In this document: positions 47,923 through 59,173 of the stretch, one piece after another
Layout: each line of letters starts with the position of its first letter
Numbering within the stretch: position 1 is the first letter of the stretch
Origin: Dehalococcoidia bacterium
Lineage (GTDB): Bacteria; Chloroflexota; Dehalococcoidia; Tepidiformales; Tepidiformaceae
NCBI GenBank assembly: GCA_022824925.1
Contig: JAJDYW010000038.1
Location: 1-64,000 of the forward strand
Reading direction: 5' to 3'
Length of the DNA stretch: 64,000 nt
Program-made: the position numbers and the translations under genes
The notes under the pieces: generated by a model
Databases searched by the model: none
The model's input: only the letters and a program-made list of their open reading frames with translations
Told to the model about the DNA's origin: nothing

Positions 47923-48659
47923 CGCCGCCGAAGGCCATCCTCTTCGATCTCGACGACACGCTGCTCGACATGGTCAGCGCCATGCAGAGCTCCTGGCAGG
48001 AGGTCTGCGCCGACCTCGCCCCCCGCCTCGGGTGCGACGCCGGCGCGCTGCGCGAGACCATCCGTCGCGAGAGCGCCATCTTCTGGGCCGACGAGAAGGC
48101 GGTCGCCGGGTACCGGGTGAAGCCGCTGGAGTCGCGGACGATCGTCGTGCGCCTCTCCCTCCTCTCGATGGGTCTCGACGACTCTGCGGCGGAGGACATC
48201 GCCCGGAGGTCGCTTCGCGGCTACCTGGACCGCCTCGCTCCCTTCGACGACTCGATGGCGACGCTGGAGCAGCTGCGCTCGCAGGGCTACCGCCTCGGGA
48301 TGGTCACGAACGGCTCGTCGGACACGCAGCGGGAGAAGATCGCGCGCTGGAAGCTGGCGCCCTACTTCGACGAGATCGTGATCGAGAGCGAGTTCGGGCG
48401 GGGCAAGCCGGATCCCGGTGTGTTCCGGCAGGCGCTGGCCGGGACGGGTGCGGCCCCGGGCGAAGCCTGGATGGTGGGCGACAACCTGTACGCCGACATC
48501 GGCGGGGCTCGGGGGGCGGGCATCCACAGCGTCTGGATCCACCGCGAGCGCCTGCAGTTCCCCGACGACCCACCGGCCCACCCCCACCGCCGCATCGGCC
48601 ACTTCGACGAGCTCCACGCCGCCCTCGGGGCAGCCCGGTCGCAGCTCACGTCCGGGTAA
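47919..48659 (+). CDS. HAD-family hydrolase
   Basis: AILFDLDDTLLDM, MVTNGSSDTQREKI, GKPDPGVFRQAL, MVGDNLYADIGGARGAG. Confidence 0.92.
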   Translation: MTPPKAILFDLDDTLLDMVSAMQSSWQEVCADLAPRLGCDAGALRETIRRESAIFWADEKAVAGYRVKPLESRTIVVRLSLLSMGLDDSAAEDIARRSLRGYLDRLAPFDDSMATLEQLRSQGYRLGMVTNGSSDTQREKIARWKLAPYFDEIVIESEFGRGKPDPGVFRQALAGTGAAPGEAWMVGDNLYADIGGARGAGIHSVWIHRERLQFPDDPPAHPHRRIGHFDELHAALGAARSQLTSG

Positions 48660-48753
48660 GGGCGCTGACGAGCCGGGAGGTTCCTCCCGTCTCCCATATC
48701 GGGAGGCTGCGCTACGGTAGAGGGCACACACGAGACCCTAGAGGTACCCCTAC

Positions 48754-49695
48754 ATGTCGAACCTGAGAGACAGCGTGATCGCCGCACTGGCCGTCATCGG
48801 CGTCGGGATCGCTTTCGCAGCGCTGGCCCTGGGCATCGTCGCCCTCACGGAAGATGACGCCGGCGACGCGGACGGGGACGCCCCCTCGCAGGCGAACGGT
48901 CCCGCCTACACCGTCTGGCTCGTTGAGCAGGCGGTGGCCTACTACGAGGAGGAAGGGCGCGAGGCCGCGGTCGCGCGCTACAGCTCGCCCGGGAGCGTCG
49001 ACGGCCCCTGGTACGTCTTCGTCTTCGACGCCGAGAGCAGCGTGCTCATCGGGCACTTCAACGAGGAACTGATCGGGCAATCGCTGCTGACCGACCCGCT
49101 CGGCACGGACGTCACGGGCTACCACTTCGGCTCGGCGATGGCGGGCGCCGACGAGGACGGGCGCTGGATTACCTACGTCTTCCTCAACCCCGACACGGGC
49201 GAAGAGCAGCGCAAGCACGCCTGGGTCGTTCGGAGCGGCGGGCTCCTCTTCGGCTCCGGCTGGTACGACTACTCCAGCCACGCCGCGCCCGCGCCCTCCA
49301 AGACGAACGCCCCCGCCTACACGATCTGGCTCGTCGAACAGGCGCTCGATCGTTACGAGCGGGACGGGGTCGAGGCCACGCTCGACCACTACAACTCGCC
49401 CGAGGCTCTGGACGGCGCCTGGTATGCCTTCGTGCTCGAGGATCGCGATGGCGAGCTCTACTCGGTCGCCAACTCCAACCGCCCCGACATCGTGGGCACG
49501 ACGCGCGAACGCATCGACGCCACCGGCTTCAACTACGGCGAGGTCTTCGCCGCCACCGTCGACGGGGGCGCGGGGCAGTGGGTCAGCTACCTCTTCACGC
49601 ACCCGCAGACGCGCGAGGACGCGCTCAAGCACACCTGGATCGTCCGTCGCGGCGACTTCCTCTTCGGGGCCGGCTGGTACGAGGGCATCCGCTAG
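48754..49695 (+). CDS. Membrane-anchored protein with two tandem Cache-like sensor domains and no output domain
   Basis: N-terminal TM; repeats PAYTVWLVEQAVAYYEEEG.../PAYTIWLVEQALDRYERDG... and HAWVVRSGGLLFGSGWY/HTWIVRRGDFLFGAGWY. Confidence 0.75.
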   Translation: MSNLRDSVIAALAVIGVGIAFAALALGIVALTEDDAGDADGDAPSQANGPAYTVWLVEQAVAYYEEEGREAAVARYSSPGSVDGPWYVFVFDAESSVLIGHFNEELIGQSLLTDPLGTDVTGYHFGSAMAGADEDGRWITYVFLNPDTGEEQRKHAWVVRSGGLLFGSGWYDYSSHAAPAPSKTNAPAYTIWLVEQALDRYERDGVEATLDHYNSPEALDGAWYAFVLEDRDGELYSVANSNRPDIVGTTRERIDATGFNYGEVFAATVDGGAGQWVSYLFTHPQTREDALKHTWIVRRGDFLFGAGWYEGIR

Positions 49696-49699
49696 CGCC

Positions 49700-50683
49700 C
49701 TACGGCTCGAGGACGATCTTGCCGAAGTTGGCGTTCGCCTCCATGTGCGCCTGCGCGGCGACCGCCTCGCTCAGCGGGTAGACCCGGTCGACGACAACCC
49801 TGATGCGCCCCGAGGCGATGTGCGGAAGCACGCTCTTCTCGAAGGCGCGGGTCGCCTGCGCCTTCTGCTCGAGCGGCCGCGCGCGCAGGGTCGTGCCCCG
49901 CACCTGCAGGCGCTTCATCAGGAACGGGCCGAGGCTGGCGTTCTCCGCGACGCCCCCGCCCATCAGCCCCACCAGCACCATCCGTCCCTGCCGCGCGATG
50001 GCGCGCAGGTTGCGTTCCCAGTACTCGGCGCCGATGACGTCGAGGATGACGTCGACGCCCGCGCCGCCGGTCGCTTCCTGGACGGCCTCCGCGAAGTCGG
50101 TCTCGCGGTAGTTCACGCCCACGTCGAGGCCGAGCTCGGCGGCGCGCGCGAGCTTGACCGCGCTGCCGGCCGTGCCGATGACCTGGGAGGCGCCCATCAT
50201 CTTCGCGATCTGGACGGCCGCCACCCCCACGCCCGACCCAACGGCGTGGATGAGTACACGCTCGCCCGCCTGCAGGTTGCACTGCAGGAGGGCGTCGTGG
50301 GCCGTGATGAACACCTCGGGGGTCGCACCCGCCTCCTGCCAGCTCAACGAGTCGGGCACCTTCACAGCGAGGCGCTGGGGGGTGCTCACGAGCTCGGCGT
50401 AGCCCCCGCCGGGGAGCAGGCCCATGACGCGGTCGCCCGGGGCGAAGCCCTCGACGCGCGCCCCCGCCTCCACCACCTCGCCGGCGTACTCGAGCCCGGG
50501 GATCTCGAACTCCGGCTTCGGGCCCGGCTGGGGATAGCCACCGACGCGCTGCAGCAGGTCGGCGCGGTTGAGGGCGCAGGCGCGCACGGCCACGAGCAGG
50601 TCGTCGGGGCCGGCGACGGGGTCGGGAACGTCGCGATAGACCAACGTCCCGCCGTCGGTCTTCTCGATAGCGATCGCCTTCAC
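49700..50683 (-). CDS. NAD(P)H-quinone oxidoreductase, zinc-independent MDR
   Basis: LLQRVGGYPQPGPKPEFEIPGLEYAGEVVEAG; VLIHAVGSGVGVAAVQIAK. Confidence 0.93.
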   Translation of the reverse strand: MKAIAIEKTDGGTLVYRDVPDPVAGPDDLLVAVRACALNRADLLQRVGGYPQPGPKPEFEIPGLEYAGEVVEAGARVEGFAPGDRVMGLLPGGGYAELVSTPQRLAVKVPDSLSWQEAGATPEVFITAHDALLQCNLQAGERVLIHAVGSGVGVAAVQIAKMMGASQVIGTAGSAVKLARAAELGLDVGVNYRETDFAEAVQEATGGAGVDVILDVIGAEYWERNLRAIARQGRMVLVGLMGGGVAENASLGPFLMKRLQVRGTTLRARPLEQKAQATRAFEKSVLPHIASGRIRVVVDRVYPLSEAVAAQAHMEANANFGKIVLEP

Positions 50684-50689
50684 GCGCGG

Positions 50690-51487
50690 CTACTCCTCGT
50701 CGTCGGGCGGCATGGCCATCCCGAGCGTGTTGAAGCCGCCGTCGACGTAGAGCACCTGGCCGCTGATGTTGGCGCCGGCATCGCTCGCGAGGAAGGCGGC
50801 GGCCGCGCCCACGTCCTCGATCGAGATGTGGCGGCGCAGGGGCGTCACCTGGGGGAAGACCTTGTAGAGGCTGCGGAACTCGCCCACGCCCGCCGCCGAG
50901 AGCGTGCGCACGGGGCCGGCGCTGATGGCGTTCACGCGGACGCCCTGGGGCCCCACGTCCGAGGCCAGGTAGCGCACGGCCGACTCAAGCGCGGCCTTGG
51001 CCACGCCCATCACGTTGTAGCTCGGCATCATCTTCTGGGAGCCGTGGTAGCTGAGCGTCACCACGCTGCCGCCCTCCGGCATGAGGGGCAGGGCCGCCCG
51101 CGTGAGCGCCACGAGCGAGTAGACGGAAAGCTCCTGGGCGAGCAGGAAGCCGTCGCGGCTGGTTTCGATGAAGGGCCGCGAGAGGTCGTCGCGCTTCGCC
51201 CCGACGATGCCGTGCGCGACCGCGTCGATCGTCCCGTAGCGCTCGCCGAGCTTCGCGAAGAGGGCCTCGATCTCCTCGTCGCTGGTCGCGTCGCAGGGCT
51301 CGACGAAGTCGCAGCCGATGCTCTCGGCGAGCGGGCGGACGCGCTTCTCCATGGCGGGACCGTAGGAGAGCGCGACGCGGGCCCCGGCCTCGTGCATCGC
51401 CTTCGCGATGCCCCATGAGATCGAGCGGTCGTTCGAGACGCCCGAGACGAGGGCGGTCTTGCCTTCCATGCTTGAGATGCCTGACAT
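50690..51487 (-). CDS. fabI: Enoyl-ACP reductase FabI
   Basis: LVSGVSNDRSISWGIAKAMHEAGA; SYNVMGVAKAALESAVRYLA; VRVNAISAGPVRTL. Confidence 0.93.
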   Translation of the reverse strand: MSGISSMEGKTALVSGVSNDRSISWGIAKAMHEAGARVALSYGPAMEKRVRPLAESIGCDFVEPCDATSDEEIEALFAKLGERYGTIDAVAHGIVGAKRDDLSRPFIETSRDGFLLAQELSVYSLVALTRAALPLMPEGGSVVTLSYHGSQKMMPSYNVMGVAKAALESAVRYLASDVGPQGVRVNAISAGPVRTLSAAGVGEFRSLYKVFPQVTPLRRHISIEDVGAAAAFLASDAGANISGQVLYVDGGFNTLGMAMPPDDEE

Positions 51488-51568
51488 GGCTCGCAAGCCT
51501 ACGGCCTCGCGCGAACGGGCGGCAAACGGTTTCGCCCGTGAGCGGAGCGCCCCGTACCATAGCCGGCG

Positions 51569-52462
51569 ATGGACCTCTCCGTCGTAGCGCTGCTCCTCTC
51601 CATCACGATCGACATCGATCCCGACATCGGCAAGATCCTCGGGCTCACGATCACGTGGCACGGGCTGTTCACGGCCATCGGCATCATCTGCGGGGTCAGC
51701 CTCTCCGTGTACCTGGCGCGCGTCGACGGCGTGCCCTCGGACGTGGGCCAGGAGATCGCGCTCGTCTCCGTCATCTCCGCCATCGTCGGAGCGCGCCTGT
51801 TCTTCGTGTTCGAGCACTGGGACCGGTTCGAGAACGACCTCGCCGCCATCGTCACCGACATCACCGAGGGGGGAATCACGCTCTACGGCGGCCTCATCGG
51901 AGGCGTGCTCGGGGGCGTGATCTACGGCGCCTTCCACAGATGGCCCATCGGCATCTGCCTCGACGCGGCTGCGCCCGGGATGATCCTCGGGCAGGGACTG
52001 GGGCGCATCGGCGACCTCATCAACGGTGAGCACTGGGCGACCGCCAGCGACCTCCCCTGGGCGTTCGTCTACGTCCACCCGAACACGCTCGGGCAGGGCC
52101 TCCTCGACGGGCAGTCGGTGCACCCGGTGGCGGGGGGCTACGAGCTGCTCGGCGACTTCGTCATCCTCGCCGTCTTGCTGTTCGTGGCGAGGCGCTTCAT
52201 CAAGGTGCCGGGCTGGATCTTCTGCTCGTACATGATCCTCTACTCGGTGATGCGCTTCGGCCTCTCGGAGATGCGGATCGACGAGCAGACCGTCGACGGC
52301 ATCCCCGTCCCCCAGATCGTGGCGGCCCTGATCATCGGGCTGGCGTTCGTCCTGGCGGGGGTGATCCGCCGCTACCCCGGCCAGATCACCGAAGAGTGGG
52401 AGGACCGTGTCCTGGGTCCGCCCGACGAGAACCCGGAAGAGTCCACGCCCGCCCCGGCATGA
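51569..52462 (+). CDS. lgt: Prolipoprotein diacylglyceryl transferase
   Basis: ITWHGLFTAIGI, GARLFFVFEHWD, GGITLYGGLIGG, LGQGLGRIGDLINGEHWA. Confidence 0.92.
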   Translation: MDLSVVALLLSITIDIDPDIGKILGLTITWHGLFTAIGIICGVSLSVYLARVDGVPSDVGQEIALVSVISAIVGARLFFVFEHWDRFENDLAAIVTDITEGGITLYGGLIGGVLGGVIYGAFHRWPIGICLDAAAPGMILGQGLGRIGDLINGEHWATASDLPWAFVYVHPNTLGQGLLDGQSVHPVAGGYELLGDFVILAVLLFVARRFIKVPGWIFCSYMILYSVMRFGLSEMRIDEQTVDGIPVPQIVAALIIGLAFVLAGVIRRYPGQITEEWEDRVLGPPDENPEESTPAPA

Positions 52463-52713
52463 GCGCGCCCCCGCCCGTCACCCTCTACACCCGCCCCGAC
52501 TGCCCCCTCTGCGACCAGGCCCGCGCCCTCCTCGATGCGCTCGCCGATGACCTCGGCTTCGCCGTCGAGGCGGTCGATATCGACCGCGACCGCGGGCTGC
52601 GGAATCGCTACCGCTACGCTATCCCGGTGGTGGCGGTCGGTGGCGAGGAGGTCGCGCGCGCGCCCATCCGGGCGGCTGCGCTCGAGGTGGCCCTGCGGGA
52701 GCGCTACCGGTAG
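52459..52713 (+). CDS. Glutaredoxin-family protein
   Basis: VTLYTRPDCPLCDQARALLD; IPVVAVGGEEV. Confidence 0.88.
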   Translation: MSAPPPVTLYTRPDCPLCDQARALLDALADDLGFAVEAVDIDRDRGLRNRYRYAIPVVAVGGEEVARAPIRAAALEVALRERYR

Positions 52714-53291
52714 AGCCCGTGCTCGCGGATGTAGGCCTCCACCGCCTCGGGCACCAGGTAGCGAACGGCCTTGCCGGCGCGCACGCGCTGCCGCACGAGC
52801 GTTGAGCTGACCGGCACGGGCGGCATGTCGATGACGAGCGGAGGTGTGTCGAGCCCGACCTGCGCCGCCAGCCACGCCTGCTCGCCCGCGTCCCCGCCCT
52901 TGGGCGCCACGGCCGGCCGCGCAAGCGCCGCGATGACGTCGGGCTCGCGCCAGGCGGGCATGTCCGCCAGCGCATCGCTCCCGAGGATGAGGATGAGGTC
53001 GTCCATCCCCTCCGCGTGCAGCTCGCGGAGGGTGTCGACGGTGTAGGTCGGGCCGATGCGCTCGATCTCGCGCTCGTCGAGGAAGAAGTGCGGGTTCCCC
53101 GCGATGGCGAGGTTCGTCATGGCCAGGCGGTGGGTGGCGGCGGTCACGCCGCGACCGGCCTTGCGCCACGGGTCGCCCGCCGGCATGAAGCAGACCCGGT
53201 CCAGGCGGAACTGCACGCGCGCGCACTCGCCCAGCGCCAGATGGCCCACGTGGGGCGGATCGAACGTGCCTCCAAGCAGGCCGATTGGCAT
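52704..53291 (-). CDS. nadD: Nicotinate-nucleotide adenylyltransferase
   Basis: IGLLGGTFDPPHVGHLALGE; ILGSDALADMPAWREP; ISSTxxR-like VSSTLVRQRVRAGKAVRYLVPEAVEAYI. Confidence 0.95.
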   Translation of the reverse strand: MPIGLLGGTFDPPHVGHLALGECARVQFRLDRVCFMPAGDPWRKAGRGVTAATHRLAMTNLAIAGNPHFFLDEREIERIGPTYTVDTLRELHAEGMDDLILILGSDALADMPAWREPDVIAALARPAVAPKGGDAGEQAWLAAQVGLDTPPLVIDMPPVPVSSTLVRQRVRAGKAVRYLVPEAVEAYIREHGLYR

Positions 53292-53316
53292 GCCCGGAGT
53301 CTAGCGGATCGGGCCG

Positions 53317-53343
53317 TTAGCACTCTTCGCACGAGAGTGCTAA
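53317..53343. promoter_or_regulatory. CIRCE element (HrcA operator), perfect
   Basis: TTAGCACTC-ttcgcacga-GAGTGCTAA, 22 nt before hrcA ATG. Confidence 0.98.
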
Positions 53344-53364
53344 CATGGTTGGGCAAGGTTCACA

Positions 53365-54423
53365 ATGCCGTTGTCAGAGCGAAGGGCCAGGATCCTCGCC
53401 TTCATCGTCGAGGACTACGTCGAGAGCGCGCAGCCGGTCGGCTCCGCGGCGCTCGTGGCGCGCCACGATCTCGACCTCTCCAGCGCCACCGTGCGCAGCG
53501 AGATGGCCGCGCTCGAGGAGCAGGGCCTCATCACCCATCCCCACACCTCCGCCGGGCGCGTGCCCAGCAACCTGGGGTACCGCACCTACGTCGGCTCCCT
53601 CATGGGCGAGCGCCGCCTCTCCAGCGAGGAGGAGCTGACGATCCTGCATCAGTTCCACCAGAGCGCCGTCAACCTCGAGCGCTGGCTATCGCTTTCCGCG
53701 AGCGTCCTCGCGAACTCCCTCCACACCGCCGCCATCGCCACCCCGCCGCACATGATCGAGGTGCGGCTGAAGCAGCTCCAGCTGGTGGCCCTCACCGACG
53801 AGAGCGCCCTCCTCGTCGTCGTCATGAACGACGCCGCCGTGCTCCAGCAGCGATTGGAGTTCCCCGAGACCGTCACCCAGGAACGCCTGACGCGCCTCGC
53901 CGGGCGCCTCAACGCGCAGCTCGGGGGGCATACCGCGACGCAGATCGAAGGCAAGCCCGACGAGGCCGGCGCCGTCGAACGCCAGGTCGTCGAGCAGGTG
54001 GTGGCGCTCCTGCGCAGCGAGGAAGACGCGGCCGGCGAGACGCCGCTGGTCGAGGGTGTGCGCGAGCTGCTCCGCCAGCCCGAGTACGAAGGTGACAGCG
54101 ACCGCCTGCTCGATACCCTCGAGGCCGTGGAGGGCTCCCGCCTGCAGCGGGCCATCCCCGCGCGCTCCCTCGGCGAGCACGACGTCGCCATCGTGATCGG
54201 CGACGAGAACCCCGCGGAGCCGTATCGCGACATGAGCTTCGTGCTCTCGCGCTACGGCCCGTCCGGCGGCGCCGGCGGCCTCATCGGGCTGCTCGGCCCG
54301 ACCCGCCTCGACTACCCCGATGCCGTCGCGCACGTGCGCTACGTGAGCGATGTCCTGACCGAGCTGATGCGCCGCTTCTACGGCGATGCCGGCTCCACGT
54401 CCGTACCCCCGGAGGACCAATGA
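53365..54423 (+). CDS. hrcA: Heat-inducible transcription repressor HrcA
   Basis: RRARILAFIVEDYVESAQPVGSAALVARHDLDLSSATVRSEMAALEEQGLITHPHTSAGRVPS; CIRCE upstream. Confidence 0.95.
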   Translation: MPLSERRARILAFIVEDYVESAQPVGSAALVARHDLDLSSATVRSEMAALEEQGLITHPHTSAGRVPSNLGYRTYVGSLMGERRLSSEEELTILHQFHQSAVNLERWLSLSASVLANSLHTAAIATPPHMIEVRLKQLQLVALTDESALLVVVMNDAAVLQQRLEFPETVTQERLTRLAGRLNAQLGGHTATQIEGKPDEAGAVERQVVEQVVALLRSEEDAAGETPLVEGVRELLRQPEYEGDSDRLLDTLEAVEGSRLQRAIPARSLGEHDVAIVIGDENPAEPYRDMSFVLSRYGPSGGAGGLIGLLGPTRLDYPDAVAHVRYVSDVLTELMRRFYGDAGSTSVPPEDQ

Positions 54424-55031
54424 GCGACAGCGACGCCCCCAGGTTCGTCGACCGGCGCGCGGCCTCGCGCCTTTCTCCCGAGGCCGCCGGGGGCGACGCC
54501 CCTGAGGAGGAAACGGCCGCGCCCGCGGAGGCGCCCGCCGGCGACCTCGGCGAGCAGCTCGAGGCGGCGCAGGCTGCCGCCGAGCGGTTCGAGGCGAGCT
54601 GGAAGCGCACCGCCGCCGACCTCGCCAACTACAAGCGCCGCGTGGAGCAGGAGCGCGCCGAGCAGGCGCGTCTCGCGAGCGCTGCGCTCGTCATCAACCT
54701 GCTGCCCATCCGCGACGACTTCGGCCGGGCCGTGGAGACGCTCGACAGCACGCTCGCCGGGTTGAACTGGGTGCAGGGCGTGATCGCGATCGAGCGCAAG
54801 CTCGCGGGGCTGCTGGAGAGCATGGGAGTCGCCGAGGTGCCCGCCGAGGGCGAGACCTTCGACCCCAACCAGCACGAGGCCGTGGGCCGCGCCCCCGGCC
54901 CCGAGAACGTGTGCGTGCACGTCGTGCAGAAGGGCTACAGCCTGAACGGATCCGTCATCCGCCCCGCCATGGTGATCGTGGGGGAGGGCGGAGCAGCCAC
55001 CACCAGCGAAAGCGAAGACGAGGGCGGCTAG
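54420..55031 (+). CDS. grpE: Nucleotide exchange factor GrpE
   Basis: RTAADLANYKRRVEQERAEQ...FDPNQHEAVGRAPGPEN. Confidence 0.94.
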   Translation: MSDSDAPRFVDRRAASRLSPEAAGGDAPEEETAAPAEAPAGDLGEQLEAAQAAAERFEASWKRTAADLANYKRRVEQERAEQARLASAALVINLLPIRDDFGRAVETLDSTLAGLNWVQGVIAIERKLAGLLESMGVAEVPAEGETFDPNQHEAVGRAPGPENVCVHVVQKGYSLNGSVIRPAMVIVGEGGAATTSESEDEGG

Positions 55032-55067
55032 CCGCCCCGAACACCACCGCCAGGAGGACGAACGACG

Positions 55068-56999
<1,932 letters not shown>

Positions 57000-57019
57000 C
57001 GGGAGCCTATCCTCCCCGC

Positions 57020-57574
57020 ATGGCCATTCCGGAAGCGACGCTGCGCCAGCTGGTAGGGGTCGGGCGCGACCTCTACCAGCTCGGCATGGTCAGCAGCCGC
57101 GGCGGCAACCTCAGCATCCGCGACGGACACGCCCTCTGGATTACGGGCACGGGCACGGCGCTCGGCCACCTGCGGGCGCTCGACATCAGCCAGGTCTTCG
57201 CCGACGGCCAGCACCGCCCCCCGCCCCCCTCCAGCGACACCATCCTCCACTGGACCATCTACGCGACCACGCAGGCGGGCGCGATCGCGCACGCCCATCC
57301 CCACCACGCCATCGCCCTCTCGTACGACCGGGACGTGTTCAAGCCGGAAGACCTCGAGGGCCAGCTGCACATCCCCGCCGTGCCCGTCATCGAGCAGGGG
57401 CCGCTGCAGGAGGAGAAGATCGCGAACGCCCTGCGCGAGTCGCGGGTCGCGCTGCTGCAGGGGCACGGGGCCTACGCCCGTGGCGCCTCCCTCTGGGACG
57501 CGCTCCACTGGCTCACCGCCCTCGAAGAGAGCGCCCACATCGCCTGGCTCCGCCGGGCCATGGCCCGGGACTAG
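57020..57574 (+). CDS. Class II aldolase/adducin family protein
   Basis: GMVSSRGGNLSIRDGHALWITGTGTALG; AIAHAHPHHAIALS; LLQGHGAYARG. Confidence 0.9.
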   Translation: MAIPEATLRQLVGVGRDLYQLGMVSSRGGNLSIRDGHALWITGTGTALGHLRALDISQVFADGQHRPPPPSSDTILHWTIYATTQAGAIAHAHPHHAIALSYDRDVFKPEDLEGQLHIPAVPVIEQGPLQEEKIANALRESRVALLQGHGAYARGASLWDALHWLTALEESAHIAWLRRAMARD

Positions 57575-57613
57575 GCAGTTGCGGCGGACTTGAGCTTGTT
57601 GCTACGGTAGGTT

Positions 57614-57838
57614 GTGCCGAGGAAGCTTCCCCGCGACCTACGACAGGCCGAAGTGGTCGCGGCGTTGGTCCGAATGGGAGGCGTGGAGCGGCGCGGGAAG
57701 GGGAGTCACCGCGTGGTCAAGATGCCCAACGGTCGAGCTGTGTCGGTTCCTTCCACCGTCAAAGTGGGCACGCTCCGTAGTTCCCTTCGAATGGCACAGT
57801 GTTCGGTGGACGACTTCATACGCCAATTGACTCGCTAG
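57614..57838 (+). CDS. hicA: HicA-family toxin
   Basis: AEVVAALVRMGGVERRGKGSHRVVKMPNGRAVSVPSTVKVGTLRSSLR: GSH motif. Confidence 0.87.
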   Translation: MPRKLPRDLRQAEVVAALVRMGGVERRGKGSHRVVKMPNGRAVSVPSTVKVGTLRSSLRMAQCSVDDFIRQLTR

Positions 57839-57847
57839 GAGATCAGC

Positions 57848-58081
57848 ATGGACGTCACGGTGCTTGTTTACGAAGCGGAAGAGGGTGGGTACTGGGCGCA
57901 CGTCGCCGAAATGCCGGGCTGCTTCTCCTCCGGGGAAACGCTTGACGAGCTGCGGACCAACGTCATGGAGGCCATGGAGGCGTGGCTGCTCGACGACGAT
58001 GGTGAAGGGCCCACTCTCTATGAGCCCATTGACCGCTGGCAAATTCCCGTCCCCAGATCATCTCTTCAGCCCGCTTCCTGA
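57848..58081 (+). CDS. hicB: HicB-family antitoxin (short, no DNA-binding domain)
   Basis: VLVYEAEEGGYWAHVAEMPGCFSSGETLDELRTNVMEAMEAWL. Confidence 0.85.
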   Translation: MDVTVLVYEAEEGGYWAHVAEMPGCFSSGETLDELRTNVMEAMEAWLLDDDGEGPTLYEPIDRWQIPVPRSSLQPAS

Positions 58082-58305
58082 GATGTCGCATAGAGCTTCG
58101 TCACGGTCACAGCCTCGACCGGGCAGCGTTCGACACAGAGATCGCAGAGGATGCACTCGTCGACGTTCTCGTCGATGACGCGCGCCACACGCTCGCCCGG
58201 CTCACGTTCGAGGATGTCGACGGGGCAGCTCTGGACGCACTCCCGGCAGGCGGGCTTCGAGGCGCACGCCCCCTCGTCGATGGTCACCTCGATGAAGAGC
58301 GCCAC
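58066..58305 (-). CDS. 4Fe-4S dicluster ferredoxin-like protein
   Basis: CREC..SCPVDIL and CILCDLCVERCPVEAV. Confidence 0.88.
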   Translation of the reverse strand: MALFIEVTIDEGACASKPACRECVQSCPVDILEREPGERVARVIDENVDECILCDLCVERCPVEAVTVTKLYATSQEAG

Positions 58306-58341
58306 GGGGTGAGCCTACCCCATCTGCTACGATCGCTGGCT

Positions 58342-59172
58342 GTGACGATCGACGCGCACACCCACCTGTTCCCGCCCGCGCAGGCGCAGGCCCGCGAGGC
58401 CATCGCTGGGCGTGATGCCGGCTTCGCCGAGATCTACGGCGACCCGGCGGCGACCATCGCCGATGCGCCCGCGCTGCTCGCCGCGCTGCGCGAGGACGGC
58501 ATCGAGGCGGCCGTGGCGCTCGGCTTCGCCTTCGCCTCTGAGCGCGATGTCGCCGAGCAGAACGAGTACCTCCTCGCCGCGGCCTGCGAGGCGCCACACG
58601 CAATCATCCCCTTCGTGACGGTGAACCCCTCGCTCGATGGCTGGGAGCGCGAGGCAGCACGCTCGCTCGCGCGTGGCGCGCGCGGCTTCGGGGAGCTGCG
58701 TCCGGGCACGCAGGGGTGGGAGCCGCTCGGTCCCGAGGGCAGGCGGCTGGCCGCCCTCGCCGGGGAAGCCGGGGCCGCCCTCCTCTGGCACACGAGCGAA
58801 CCCGTCGGCCACCGCTACCCCGGCAAGCACGGCGGGGTCTCGCCGGCGGAGTTGGTCGAGGCGGCCACCGCCGCCCCCGAGGTCACCATGGTGGGGGCCC
58901 ATCTCGGCGCCGGGGCGTCCTTCTACCTGTCCATGCCCGAGGTACGCAGGGCCACCCCCAATCTCCTCTTCGATACGGCCGCGGGCGGACTGCTTTACGA
59001 TTCAGGGACGATCGCGCGTCTCGTTGAGGCGGCCGGCGCCGACCGCGTACTCTTCGGCTCGGACTTTCCCCTGCGACGGCCGGGGCCCGAGCTGGAACGC
59101 ACCCTGGCAGGCCTCGATGCCGCCACCGCCGATGCCGTCGCCGGCGAGAACGCCCGCAAACGACTGTGCTGA
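58342..59172 (+). CDS. Amidohydrolase family 2 (TIM-barrel) protein
   Basis: TIDAHTHLFPP; ADRVLFGSDFPLRRP; GENARKRL. Confidence 0.88.
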   Translation: MTIDAHTHLFPPAQAQAREAIAGRDAGFAEIYGDPAATIADAPALLAALREDGIEAAVALGFAFASERDVAEQNEYLLAAACEAPHAIIPFVTVNPSLDGWEREAARSLARGARGFGELRPGTQGWEPLGPEGRRLAALAGEAGAALLWHTSEPVGHRYPGKHGGVSPAELVEAATAAPEVTMVGAHLGAGASFYLSMPEVRRATPNLLFDTAAGGLLYDSGTIARLVEAAGADRVLFGSDFPLRRPGPELERTLAGLDAATADAVAGENARKRLC

Positions 59173-59173
59173 G

